Assembly (NCBI RefSeq): GCF_000971295.1
Contig: NZ_LANJ01000044.1
Span: forward strand, 1 to 64,000
From: Devosia epidermidihirudinis
GTDB taxonomy: Bacteria > Pseudomonadota > Alphaproteobacteria > Rhizobiales > Devosiaceae
Direction of reading: 5' to 3'
Length of the DNA: 64,000 bases
In this document: positions 17,150-25,585 of the stretch, one piece after another
Position numbering within the stretch: position 1 is the stretch's first letter
How the letters are laid out: the number at the start of each line of letters is the position of its first letter
The notes under the pieces: generated by a model
Told to the model about the DNA's origin: nothing
Seen by the model: only the letters and a program-made list of their open reading frames with translations
Databases searched by the model: none
Program-made: the position numbers and the translations under genes

Positions 17150-17527
17150 AAGTCAGTCCTTTTATTGCCCGTCGCGGAGGCCCGGAAAGAGGCGGAGCAA
17201 GCTCGGCTCTATCATTGTCGGCGCAACAGGAAAGCCTTTCCGGCTTTGAATTTGGATCGTCCCACCGGGCGGCGGGAAAAGCGGCTGAGATGTAAGAGCG
17301 GACCCTTGTCTTGTCAACGTCGCCAAAATCGGCCAAACCTCGACGGCCCTCCCGTCAAACCGGGCAAAACCGGGGCTCTTGGACCGATTGCCACTCACGA
17401 AATACGGCGTGGCACATTTTGGCCCTCTTGCCGTGGGAGGGCAGGCAAGACATCTGGTTTGATACCACCTGCCGACCATCAACGAGCCAGGGCGCGCTGC
17501 CAAGCCCGGCCAAGGAGACCTGATCCC
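17150..17527. other. Divergent promoter region between secA and the parvulin gene
   Basis: A 378-bp gap with no gene. It holds the predicted secA promoter, and a good ribosome-binding site (AAGGAG) for the parvulin gene at its right end. I see no further repeats. Confidence 0.6.
17289..17317 (-). promoter_or_regulatory. Predicted sigma70-type promoter for secA
   Basis: On the minus strand, TTGACA (17312-17317) and TACATC (17289-17294) are separated by exactly 17 bp, a near-consensus arrangement. It would give a leader of about 130 nt before the secA start. It is not experimentally supported here. Confidence 0.5.
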
Positions 17528-18463
17528 ATGTCGTTTTCTACCCTGCGCCTCGCCTGCACCGCGAGCGTCCTGGCCCTCGTGATGGCCGCCAATGCCGTTG
17601 CCCCCGCCATGGCGCAGGACGCGGCGCCAGCTGCAGCAGCAACCTCGTCGCCTGAAGCGCCAACGCCCGAAACCGTGGTCGCCACCGTCGGCGGCGAGAC
17701 CATTACCGAAGCCGATCTGGGCTTTGCTGCTGAAGACCTGACTCAGGAACTCAGCCAGATGCCACCAGCCGAGCGCAAGCCGTTCCTGCTGCGCGTGCTG
17801 ATCGACATGAAGGTCATGGCCAAGGCCGGCGAAGCATCCGGCATGGCCGACACCCCCTTGTTCCAGCAGCGCCTCGACTATCTCCGTGACCGCGCCCTGC
17901 GTCGCGCCTACTTCGCCGACACAATTGCCAAGTCGGTGACCGAGGAAGCTGTGCGCGCGGACTACGACAAGTTCGTTGCTGACTTCAAACCAGCCGAAGA
18001 AATCCGTGCCAGCCACATTCTGGTGCCCACCGAAGACGAAGCCAAGGCAATCAAGGCCGAGCTCGATGGCGGTGCAGACTTTGCAACCCTCGCCAAGGAA
18101 AAGTCGATCGATCCAGGCGCAGCCAATGGCGGCGACCTCGGCTTTTTCGGCAAGGGCATGATGGTGGCGCCATTTGAAACCGCCGCTTACGCTCTGACCG
18201 AAATCGGCCAGATCTCCGAGCCCGTGCAGTCCCAGTTCGGCTGGCACATCATCAAGCTTGAGGAAAAGCGTGAATCCAAGCCGCCAACCTTTGAGCAGGT
18301 CGCACCCCAGCTGCAGCAGCAGCTGCTGATGACCACGTTTGACACCACCGTTGCCAAGCTGATGGAAGGCGTTGCGATCGACATTCCAGATCCCGCGCTC
18401 AAGGCCGCTGTCGACGCCCAGACCAAGACCGACGCAGAGGCCGAGCAGGTTCCTGCGCAATAA
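17528..18463 (+). CDS. Periplasmic parvulin-type peptidylprolyl isomerase
   Basis: A 311-residue protein with a signal peptide (residues 1-29, ending AMA). An N-terminal helical chaperone-like region of SurA type precedes a parvulin domain (about residues 157-246) with ASHILV, NGGDLGFFGKGMMVAPFE and SQFGWHIIKL, followed by an alanine/glutamine-rich tail. It should assist folding of exported proteins by isomerising prolyl bonds. The ATG follows AAGGAG. It lies opposite secA, fitting a role downstream of Sec export. A much longer frame upstream reads through antisense secA and is not real. Confidence 0.92.
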   Translation: MSFSTLRLACTASVLALVMAANAVAPAMAQDAAPAAAATSSPEAPTPETVVATVGGETITEADLGFAAEDLTQELSQMPPAERKPFLLRVLIDMKVMAKAGEASGMADTPLFQQRLDYLRDRALRRAYFADTIAKSVTEEAVRADYDKFVADFKPAEEIRASHILVPTEDEAKAIKAELDGGADFATLAKEKSIDPGAANGGDLGFFGKGMMVAPFETAAYALTEIGQISEPVQSQFGWHIIKLEEKRESKPPTFEQVAPQLQQQLLMTTFDTTVAKLMEGVAIDIPDPALKAAVDAQTKTDAEAEQVPAQ

Positions 18464-18472
18464 TTGCCTTTC

Positions 18473-18510
18473 GGTTCGGGGGCTTGATGCCCCCGGACCA
18501 CTTTTGTTTG
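18473..18510 (+). terminator. Terminator after the parvulin gene
   Basis: GGTTCGGGGGC-TTGAT-GCCCCCGGACC forms a long GC-rich stem with one mismatch and is followed by ACTTTTGTTTG. Confidence 0.8.
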
Positions 18511-18616
18511 CATAGCGCCAGCCAAGAGCGCGCCAAGCCCCGCCAGCGTCTTGCGAACGCCTTATCTTTGGGGCACACCAAAAGCCGATATTCGTCCTTC
18601 GATAAGGCTCGGCACT

Positions 18617-19849
18617 ATGGCTATTCCGGTTTCTCCCCTCGCTCCCAAATCCTATCCGGACCTGCCGGCCATAGCCGGGGTGCGCTTTGCCACCGCCGAG
18701 GCTGGCATCAAGTACAAGAACCGCACCGACGTGCTGCTGATGGCCTTCGACGAGGGCACGGTTGCTGCCGGCGTGGTCACCAAATCCAAATGCTCGTCGG
18801 CCGCCGTCGACTGGTGCAAGGCCAACCTGCCGGGCGGCGTGGCACGTGGCCTCGTGGTCAATTCGGGCAATGCCAATGCCTTTACCGGCGCCAAGGGCCA
18901 GAAATCGGTCGAGCTGACCGCCGACTTTGCCGCTAAAGCACTGGGCTGCGCCCCATCGGAAATCTTCCTCGCCTCGACCGGCGTGATCGGCGAGCCGCTC
19001 GATGCGTCCAAGTTTGCCGGCGTGCTCGACACCATGGCCACCCGTCTGGTCGACACCCCATGGATGGACCCAGCCAAGGCCATCATGACCACCGACACCT
19101 TCCCCAAGCTGAGCGGCGCGATTTTCGACATCGACGGCACGGAAGTCAAAATCAACGGCATCGCCAAAGGCTCGGGCATGATTGCCCCCGACATGGCCAC
19201 TATGCTGAGCTTTGTCGTCACCGACATGCCGATTGCGGCGCCCGTGCTGCAGGCGCTTTTGGCCAAGCACACTCAGACCAGCTTCAACGCCATCACTGTC
19301 GATAGCGACACCTCGACTTCGGACACGCTGCTGGCTTTTGCCACCGGCAAGGCTGATGTCGACGCCATCGAAAGCCTTGATGACCCGCGCGCCGAAACCT
19401 TTGGCGAGGCGCTGCGCGACGTGCTGTTCGACCTGGCCATTCAGGTGGTGCGTGACGGCGAAGGCGCAACCAAGCAGGTTTCCATTCACGTCGAAGGCGC
19501 GGTTGATGACGCCAGCGCCTTCCGCATAGGCAAGGCCATTGCCGACTCGCCGCTGGTCAAGACCGCCATTGCCGGCGAAGACGCCAATTGGGGTCGCGTA
19601 GTGATGGCCGTGGGCAAGGCGGGCGAACCGGCCGACCGCGATAAACTGGCGATCCGCTTCGGCGACCTTTTGGTCGCCAAGGACGGCGAGCGCGCCGCCG
19701 TTTACGACGAAGCCGCCACCTCGGCCTATATGAAGGGCGAGGACCTGGAGCTGACGGTGAGCCTGGGGCTCGGCGAGGGCAAGGCCACGGTTTATACCTG
19801 CGACCTCACCCATGGTTACATCACCATCAATGGCGACTACCGGAGCTGA
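18617..19849 (+). CDS. argJ: Bifunctional glutamate N-acetyltransferase / ornithine acetyltransferase
   Basis: A 410-residue enzyme of arginine biosynthesis. ArgJ recycles the acetyl group from N-acetylornithine to glutamate and may also use acetyl-CoA. It self-cleaves into alpha and beta chains before a nucleophilic threonine: [14 protein letters not shown] places the cut at Ala194-Thr195. The oxyanion segment STGVIGEPL is also present, and the C-terminus ends in [10 protein letters not shown] as in the family. I chose ATG 18617 (MAIPVSPL); an upstream ATG at 18551 would add 22 unrelated residues. It heads a tight cluster with the acetyltransferase and mutT genes. Confidence 0.95.
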   Translation: MAIPVSPLAPKSYPDLPAIAGVRFATAEAGIKYKNRTDVLLMAFDEGTVAAGVVTKSKCSSAAVDWCKANLPGGVARGLVVNSGNANAFTGAKGQKSVELTADFAAKALGCAPSEIFLASTGVIGEPLDASKFAGVLDTMATRLVDTPWMDPAKAIMTTDTFPKLSGAIFDIDGTEVKINGIAKGSGMIAPDMATMLSFVVTDMPIAAPVLQALLAKHTQTSFNAITVDSDTSTSDTLLAFATGKADVDAIESLDDPRAETFGEALRDVLFDLAIQVVRDGEGATKQVSIHVEGAVDDASAFRIGKAIADSPLVKTAIAGEDANWGRVVMAVGKAGEPADRDKLAIRFGDLLVAKDGERAAVYDEAATSAYMKGEDLELTVSLGLGEGKATVYTCDLTHGYITINGDYRS

Positions 19850-19850
19850 C

Positions 19851-20600
19851 ATGACGCTTCCTACGGTCGACGCCTTCGAGCGGGCCGGGCTGAAGGCCTG
19901 GCCCGGCATTGAAGAAAAATGGGACGGTTCGTGGATCCGGCGCGCGGCAGGTGGCTACACCAAGCGCGCCAATTCCGTTCAGTGCTTTGATCCCGATGAT
20001 TTCGAAGACGCCGACCTGCGCGTGATTTCGGCCAGCACCTGGATGGTGATCCGCAAACTCCGCCCCGTGTTCCGAATTACCCCGCTGTCCAGTCCCGAGC
20101 TCAATGCCACGCTGGATGAATCCGGTTGGGCAGAGATCGATCAGAGCCATTTGTTTGCCATGGAGCTTGGTGATCACGAAGCGGATAAAGAGGCCGAATA
20201 CCTGCCGGTGCTGGACCCCAAATTTCTCGCAGCTGCGCAAAAGCTTGGCGGCTATGACGAGGCCACGGTCACGGGGCTGAAAAACCTGCTCGGCGCGCTC
20301 AAAGTGCCCGCTGCAGGTATCGTGCTGGCGCGCGACGGCGAAGCTGTCGCCACCTCCATCATGGCCCTTGCAGACGGCATCGTCATCACCGGCAACGTCG
20401 TCACCGATAGCACCCGTCGTCGGCAGGGCCTTGGCTCGGCGATGATGCGGTCGGGCCTCGCATGGGCCAAACGCGAGGGCGCCAAAGTCGCCGCACTCAA
20501 TGTGCAGGCCGACAATGAGGGGGCCATCGCGCTCTATAACGGGCTCGGTTACGCCCACCAGTATGACTACAGCTACCGCGTTCCGGGCAGTCCAAAATGA
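19851..20600 (+). CDS. GNAT family N-acetyltransferase
   Basis: A 249-residue protein whose C-terminal GNAT domain (about residues 130-245) has the acetyl-CoA-binding motif RRRQGLGSAMM, followed by NVQADNEGAIALYNGLGY, a pattern common to small-molecule acetyltransferases. The N-terminal half has a less conserved domain also found in some GNAT proteins. The substrate is unknown. It starts 1 bp after the argJ stop and its stop overlaps the mutT start, so it is probably co-expressed with both. Confidence 0.88.
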   Translation: MTLPTVDAFERAGLKAWPGIEEKWDGSWIRRAAGGYTKRANSVQCFDPDDFEDADLRVISASTWMVIRKLRPVFRITPLSSPELNATLDESGWAEIDQSHLFAMELGDHEADKEAEYLPVLDPKFLAAAQKLGGYDEATVTGLKNLLGALKVPAAGIVLARDGEAVATSIMALADGIVITGNVVTDSTRRRQGLGSAMMRSGLAWAKREGAKVAALNVQADNEGAIALYNGLGYAHQYDYSYRVPGSPK

Positions 20601-21004
20601 GTGAAAATAAACTCCTGCTCGTCGTCGCCTGTGCGCTCGTCGATGCCGACCGCCGCGTACTGATCGCCCAGCGCCCTGAGGGCAAAGCCATGGCCGGGCT
20701 CTGGGAATTTCCGGGCGGCAAGATCGAACCCGGCGAAACTCCGGAAGCGGCTCTGATCCGCGAGCTGGAAGAAGAGCTGGGCATCTCCACCAAGGAAGCC
20801 TGCCTCGCCCCGATCTCGTTCGCCAGCCACCCCTATGCCCATGGGCACTTGTTGATGCCGCTCTACGCCTGCCGCAAATGGCAGGGCGAGCCTGTCGCCC
20901 GCGAACACACAGCCCTCAAATGGGTGCGCCCGCAGGCGCTGCGGGACTATCCCATGCCGCCTGCCGACGAACCGCTGATCGCGGCACTGTGTGATCTGCT
21001 CTAG
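20597..21004 (+). CDS. mutT: (Deoxy)nucleoside triphosphate pyrophosphohydrolase, MutT type
   Basis: A 135-residue Nudix hydrolase with a complete Nudix box: GKIEPGETPEAALIRELEEE followed by LGI. MutT-type enzymes remove oxidised nucleotides such as 8-oxo-dGTP. The opening LLLVVACALVDADRRVLIAQRP and GLWEFPGGK match the MutT subgroup. The ATG overlaps the stop of the acetyltransferase gene (ATGA). It is the last gene of the argJ cluster and is followed by palindromic repeats. Confidence 0.92.
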   Translation: MSENKLLLVVACALVDADRRVLIAQRPEGKAMAGLWEFPGGKIEPGETPEAALIRELEEELGISTKEACLAPISFASHPYAHGHLLMPLYACRKWQGEPVAREHTALKWVRPQALRDYPMPPADEPLIAALCDLL

Positions 21005-21055
21005 CGACATCAAGCGCCGGGCGTGAGGCGCGACTTCTCCGCCCACCGCGCGGCC

Positions 21056-21131
21056 GTCACCCTCGGGCTTGACCCGAGGGTTATACACTTTGCGATGGGG
21101 AAAGACCCCTCGGGTCAAGCCCGAGGGTGAC
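21056..21131. repeat. Perfect 25-bp inverted repeat of the GTCACCC family
   Basis: The left arm 21056-21080 (starting GTCACCCTCGGGCTTGACCC) and the right arm 21107-21131 are exact complements around a 26-bp spacer. Each arm is itself palindromic (CCCTCGGG-CTTGA-CCCGAGGG). The element lies between mutT and the convergent M48 protease gene and could terminate both. Confidence 0.85.
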
Positions 21132-21181
21132 GATCGAGGATAGTCGAGAGTGATGATGCCGGTTGCACGGCATTCACCCCT

Positions 21182-21226
21182 CATCGGGCGCTGCGCGCCA
21201 CCTTCTCCCCGAGGGGAGAAGGGAAG
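21182..21226. repeat. Partial CCCTCA-type repeat
   Basis: CCCTCATCGGGCGCTGCGCG followed by a CTTCTCCC/GGGAGAAG hairpin resembles one half of the element at 5841-5957. It lies beside the perfect inverted repeat at 21056-21131. Confidence 0.45.
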
Positions 21227-21245
21227 GCGTGATCACGGCAGCATT

Positions 21246-22724
21246 CTATTGCAGCGCGACCACCTTGTACTTCTGGCCCGGCACGATGGGGTCGCCTGGG
21301 TAGAGGTCGTTGATGATGTAGAACAACTCGGTGCCGCGGTTGAGGCCTGCCATCTGGCGGGCCAGCGAGTCTGCGGTTTCCCCTGCCTTGGCCGTGACGA
21401 TGCGGACGGCGACCTTGCGGATTTGCGACAGATCGGACGCGTCGGTCCGACGGAAGCTCTTGAGCGTGGCTTCGGCGCCCTGGGCAAAGCGGGTGCTATC
21501 GGCCTTGGCGGCGAAGATGAAGCGATAAACCTGTCCATCGACGCGCATCACCGAGACGCGGAAGAACCATTGATCAGTCTGGGCGACGCCCGAGGCCATC
21601 TCGATGCCGTTATAGGTCTGGGTGGTGACGCTCTGGCTCTTGAGGCCAGCGATCCAGCCGGACTTGAGATAATCGGCGAGGCCCACGCTTGGCTGCACAT
21701 CGGCGCTATCAAAGCGCACGGCTTCGCCATCGCCCGCGACGCCGACAACGGCGCTCTGCGAGTTTTGCAGCGTGTAGCCCTGGGGCACGGTGAAGGTGAA
21801 TTTGCTGCTCGACTGGATGAAGCGACGACCAATGATCGAGCCCTGTGCCGGGCTGTCGCCAAAGGTGAGGCCGGAGATCGAGGCCAGATAGCCAGCCCGG
21901 TCGGTTTCGCCAACGCTGGCCTGACCGAACATGGAGCGCGCGGTTTCAAGCGCCTTCTGCACACGGGCCGGGGTCGATGGATGGCTCGACAGGAACCCTT
22001 CCCCACCATTGGCGCCGGCCGAGAAGGTTGCGAACCGGCTCATGACGCCGAGGAAACGTGCGGCGGCCGTGGGGTCATAGCCCGCCTTTCCGGCAAACTT
22101 GATGCCTTCGCGGTCCGCTTCCAGCTCCTGGTTCTGCCCGAAGGCAGCCATGGACTGGCGCGTACGATTGGCCGTGGCATCGGTCGAAGTGTCGCCACCG
22201 AAGACGCCAGTGATCACACGATCGACAATCGCCGTGGTGCGGGTGCGGTCGGTGCGGGCGCGCGCATGGCGGAGCGTCACGTGGGCAATCTCGTGCGCCA
22301 GAACCGCCGCCAGCTCGCTGGTATCGGAGGCCAGCGCGAGAATGCCGCGCGTCACATAGATATAGCCGCCGGGCAGCGCAAAGGCGTTGACCTCGGAACT
22401 ATCGAGAATAGTGACCTGGAACTGCGCATTGGGCTGGTTGGCGGCGGCAAGCAGACGGCCGACAATGCGCGCCACCATGATTTCGGCGGGGCGGTCGGAA
22501 TAGACACCACCATAGGCGGCGATGATGCGCGGATGCTCGCGACGGCCAATAACGGCGTCGTCGGGATCGGTGCCTTCCGGCACCACCGTTGGTGCGGGAT
22601 TGTCACCGGTCTGGCTGACCACAATCTTGGAACCAGTCAGCGATGTGCACGCCCCCAGCGCCAGCAGCATCGCTGCCAAGAGCCCGGTCCGCAGTCCGTT
22701 CGCAATACGCCCCTTGCCCGTCAT
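21246..22724 (-). CDS. M48 family metalloprotease, lipoprotein
   Basis: A 492-residue protein with a lipobox LGAC (Cys26) and an M48 peptidase domain with the zinc motif HEIAH at 144-148 and the downstream glutamate in QELEADREG. This is the arrangement of BepA/LoiP-type periplasmic proteases, which check outer-membrane protein assembly. The C-terminal 60 residues resemble a LysM-like module (AGETADSLARQM to IINDLYPGDPIVPGQKYKV), which may bind peptidoglycan. Its ATG overlaps the stop of the upstream nuclease-fold gene by 4 nt, so the pair is an operon on the minus strand. Confidence 0.9.
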   Translation of the reverse strand: MTGKGRIANGLRTGLLAAMLLALGACTSLTGSKIVVSQTGDNPAPTVVPEGTDPDDAVIGRREHPRIIAAYGGVYSDRPAEIMVARIVGRLLAAANQPNAQFQVTILDSSEVNAFALPGGYIYVTRGILALASDTSELAAVLAHEIAHVTLRHARARTDRTRTTAIVDRVITGVFGGDTSTDATANRTRQSMAAFGQNQELEADREGIKFAGKAGYDPTAAARFLGVMSRFATFSAGANGGEGFLSSHPSTPARVQKALETARSMFGQASVGETDRAGYLASISGLTFGDSPAQGSIIGRRFIQSSSKFTFTVPQGYTLQNSQSAVVGVAGDGEAVRFDSADVQPSVGLADYLKSGWIAGLKSQSVTTQTYNGIEMASGVAQTDQWFFRVSVMRVDGQVYRFIFAAKADSTRFAQGAEATLKSFRRTDASDLSQIRKVAVRIVTAKAGETADSLARQMAGLNRGTELFYIINDLYPGDPIVPGQKYKVVALQ

Positions 22725-23530
22725 TGTGTGGCCAAGACCTCAATCTGTTCGGGATGGGTGATTTCAATGCGTGGACCATCCCGGTCATCCACCCATCCTC
22801 TGATACGCACCAGCGCCCCTTCAAGGGACACCGGATCAATGTCATCGGCTTTAAAGAGTCGCAATGCCGGCGCCTCGATCACAGCCGTAAAGTCTTCTTT
22901 CCAGAAGCGCCCGAAATTGAGATAGACCCGCCCGCTGCGCTGATCAGCCAGCAGGACGCGTCCCTCGATAAGTTCATAATGGCCTGCCCGATCAATGAAG
23001 CTTTCGGGCCGGTCCGCCGCACGCACGCTGTAATAGGGATCGCGCCAGATTCCAAGCCCGGCCATGCGCGCCTGGCCCTCTGCCGCGAACAATTGATCGA
23101 GACATTTCCTGTTGTCTGGAAAGGAATAGACCCGCGCCAAACCTTTGGCGACCATCTCGCGTTGCGCCCAGATTTCGCCCTCGGCCCCCTCGACGAACAC
23201 ATGGGCTAGGGCACGCTCATAGCGATCAACTTCCTCGCCACCATAACCGAGCCGCACGGGCTTGTTCAGCACCATGGTTTCGAGCGCGATCTTGGCTTCG
23301 GGTGCCAATGGCCAGGTTGGGTAACCCTCTCGTCCCAGTGGTAATTTTGGCGCCTGCGTGCCGATCAGGCGCACCACAAGACCGGAGTCCAGCACCACCG
23401 TATCGCCATCGGTAACCTGAGTGACGACACCGCCCGTAACCATGCGCAACTGCTCGCAGGCCAGTGCCGCTGCCGAAACCGACGAGAGCGCAGCCAGCGT
23501 TGCAAGATGGGCGAGGCCGCGCTTGAGCAA
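22721..23530 (-). CDS. Exported nuclease-fold (SNase/thermonuclease-like) protein with altered active site
   Basis: A 269-residue protein with a signal peptide (about residues 1-24) and an OB-fold of staphylococcal nuclease type (about 35-170): VTDGDTVVLDSGLVVRLIG followed by DRYERALAHV. The metal aspartate in DGDT and the two arginines (VRLIG and YER) are kept. The usual D-A-P-E segment is QAPK, so a metal ligand and the general-base glutamate are both replaced. The C-terminal 90 residues may be a second OB-like domain. Catalysis on DNA or RNA is therefore doubtful. It is the first gene of a pair with the M48 lipoprotease through a 4-nt overlap. Confidence 0.8.
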   Translation of the reverse strand: MLKRGLAHLATLAALSSVSAAALACEQLRMVTGGVVTQVTDGDTVVLDSGLVVRLIGTQAPKLPLGREGYPTWPLAPEAKIALETMVLNKPVRLGYGGEEVDRYERALAHVFVEGAEGEIWAQREMVAKGLARVYSFPDNRKCLDQLFAAEGQARMAGLGIWRDPYYSVRAADRPESFIDRAGHYELIEGRVLLADQRSGRVYLNFGRFWKEDFTAVIEAPALRLFKADDIDPVSLEGALVRIRGWVDDRDGPRIEITHPEQIEVLATQ

Positions 23531-23614
23531 ATCATACTCCAGGAAAGACTTTTTTCACCATGCACTCAAATAAGGCAAAAAATCATTACCAGCGCCGAAT
23601 TTCCCTCCAAGACG

Positions 23615-23646
23615 AAAACCCCGCCACAACAATCGTCGTGACGGGG
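23615..23646 (-). terminator. Terminator after the siderophore-binding protein gene
   Basis: CCCCG (23619-23623) and CGGGG (23642-23646), with additional pairing CAC/GTG, form a stem. On the minus strand it is followed by TTTT. It lies 33 bp beyond the stop at 23679. Confidence 0.65.
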
Positions 23647-23678
23647 CCAAACCACTGTTACATCAGCGATTAAGTCGC

Positions 23679-24590
23679 TCAGGCGTCGATAAGGGCGTAA
23701 ACCTTCTCCCATTCACCAGCCAGGAACTTGGCCGAATAAATGCCGCCAAAGTTGGTGCTGCCGCGCGCGACGTGGACCTTGCCAGCCGCAACGGCAGGGA
23801 TGCGCGACCAGATTGGGTGCTTCTGGACTTCCTCATAGGTGCCTTCGGCGAAGAGCTCGGCATAGAGGATGGCGTCATAATCAGCCAGCATGTCGGGCAA
23901 AAGCTCCATGCTGACCGGCCCCTCTTCGATGATCGAAGGGTCGATGGTATGGCCGCCGATATCGGCCAGCACGTCGGCATGGTTGCTGCCCTTGCCGCGG
24001 ATCATCATGGTCTGATCTTCGGGGAAGAAGTGCAGCGCGATGACCTTGGAGTTGGCTACGGCTTCGGCGTGGCGATCGCGGATGCCGGTGACATAGGTGT
24101 CAAAATCCGCCACGGCTTCGCCGGCCTTGCCCTCCATGGCCAGCCATTCCGACACATTGGCCAGATTGGCGCGCCAGCCAATCTTGGCATCGAGCGGCAG
24201 CACAGGCGCCAGGGTACGCAGCTTCTGCAGCGGCCAGCCTTCGCTATCACCCCAGTCACTGCACAGGATCAGATCTGGCGCGAGGCCCAGGATTTGTTCG
24301 AGATTGGGCGGGGAGCTGAGGAATGGCGCATCGGTCTCGGCGGCAACCCATGGGTTCACCGGCGCGTGGCTGTAGCCGATCACGGGCAGCTTCAGCGCCA
24401 ATGCGGTTTCCAGATCAATGCGCTCGTCAATGGCAATGACGCGCTGCGGATTGGTGGGCACATCATAGGTGCCGATCCAGTTGGTGATGGTGCGCGTGCC
24501 GCTGTCCTGCGCGAAGGCGCGGGCGGTGGGCAGGGTCAACAGCGCTGCACCGGCGCCAAGCGTGAATGTGCGACGATTGAGCCGGATCAT
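23679..24590 (-). CDS. Iron-siderophore ABC transporter substrate-binding protein
   Basis: A 303-residue periplasmic class III binding protein of FecB/FhuD type. The signal region MIRLNRRTFTLGAGAALL has a twin arginine and may use the Tat route. The mature part shows PQRVIAID, LPVIGYS, PNLEQILGLAPDLILCS and a C-terminal VARGSTNFGG-SAKFL, all usual for this fold. It should bind a ferric siderophore or heme-like ligand. No permease or ATPase gene lies nearby, so the partner transporter must be elsewhere. The AraC-type regulator gene lies 36 bp upstream on the same strand. Confidence 0.88.
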   Translation of the reverse strand: MIRLNRRTFTLGAGAALLTLPTARAFAQDSGTRTITNWIGTYDVPTNPQRVIAIDERIDLETALALKLPVIGYSHAPVNPWVAAETDAPFLSSPPNLEQILGLAPDLILCSDWGDSEGWPLQKLRTLAPVLPLDAKIGWRANLANVSEWLAMEGKAGEAVADFDTYVTGIRDRHAEAVANSKVIALHFFPEDQTMMIRGKGSNHADVLADIGGHTIDPSIIEEGPVSMELLPDMLADYDAILYAELFAEGTYEEVQKHPIWSRIPAVAAGKVHVARGSTNFGGIYSAKFLAGEWEKVYALIDA

Positions 24591-24626
24591 TGCGGCCTCC
24601 AGATGGGACTAAAAATTGGGCGGACT

Positions 24627-25487
24627 TTATTCCGCCGCCACTTGGCGTTGGGGCCAGACTGTATCGTCATCGGGCCAATCTGCGCCCAACCGACGGGCGC
24701 TGCCCGGCGTATGGCCTGTCGTGCGGCGGAAAGCGGTGACGAAGGCGCTGATATTGCTATAGCCAACCCGCGCCGCCACCTGCGCCAAAGGCCGCCCCTC
24801 TTCGAGCAGGGCCATGGCCATGCGCATACGCGCCAGCACCTGCCAGGCGCCAAAACTCATGCCGGTCTCCAGCCGAAACCGCCGGGTGAAACTGCGCAGG
24901 CTCATCGAGGCCACTGCACTCCAGTCAGCCACCGGACGATCCTCACCGGGCGCGGCACAGACCGCACGGGTCACTCGCAGCAGACGCTCATCGCGCGGCA
25001 TGGGCAGCGAGACGGCGATATCGGCATTGTTGGCCAACAGCTCGATGGCAATGCTTTCCATCCGGGTCCGCAGGCTTGAGGGGACATCAGCGGTATCGAG
25101 ATAGCTGACGATCTCGGCGATAACCGAAGGCATGGCGAGCGGACGCACCGCCTGACAGCGCAGATCGGCGTTGGCAGAGATCAGCGTACACTTGAGCGAG
25201 GTGTCGGGCTGGATATGCAGCTCATGGGGCACCATGGCCGGAACCAGCAGCGCCGAACCGGGCAGCAACACATGCAATTGTCCATCGGCGATCACACTGC
25301 CAATGCCGCGCACACCCCAGAACAGCTCATGTTCCTCATGGCGGTGCAACGGCCAATGGGTCGTGCCCGCACCGCCGCACAGCAGGGTACGGAGCCGCGC
25401 ATTCCGCAGCAGATAGGGGCCGAGCAGCGGAATGGCATCAGGCGCGGACAGCGCGGGCGCAAACGGATCGGCAAGGGCGAGCGTCAC
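24627..25487 (-). CDS. AraC family transcriptional regulator
   Basis: A 286-residue regulator. The N-terminal cupin-like sensor domain includes HWPLHRHEEHELFWGVRG, and the C-terminal double helix-turn-helix (about residues 185-270) has MSLRSFTRRFRLETGMSFGAW and VAARVGYSNISAFVTAFRRTTGHTPG. Regulators of this shape often control siderophore uptake genes. It is encoded 36 bp upstream of the siderophore-binding protein in the same direction, so it may autoregulate the pair. The effector is unknown. Confidence 0.9.
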   Translation of the reverse strand: MTLALADPFAPALSAPDAIPLLGPYLLRNARLRTLLCGGAGTTHWPLHRHEEHELFWGVRGIGSVIADGQLHVLLPGSALLVPAMVPHELHIQPDTSLKCTLISANADLRCQAVRPLAMPSVIAEIVSYLDTADVPSSLRTRMESIAIELLANNADIAVSLPMPRDERLLRVTRAVCAAPGEDRPVADWSAVASMSLRSFTRRFRLETGMSFGAWQVLARMRMAMALLEEGRPLAQVAARVGYSNISAFVTAFRRTTGHTPGSARRLGADWPDDDTVWPQRQVAAE

Positions 25488-25585
25488 GGGAATTCAACCG
25501 CTACCAGCATGAAAACAAGATAGCGACATTCATATTTGATGCGCTTCTGCGAGGCAAAGGCTTTCTACCGCCCCGGCAAAGCCGC

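Noticed and set aside
15308..17527. A long plus-strand frame joined to the parvulin gene
   Set aside because: The upstream part is antisense to secA and lacks family character; the parvulin has its own signal peptide and ribosome-binding site at 17528.
17162..19909. A minus-strand open frame of about 915 codons
   Set aside because: It is antisense to the parvulin and argJ genes, with no recognisable domain.
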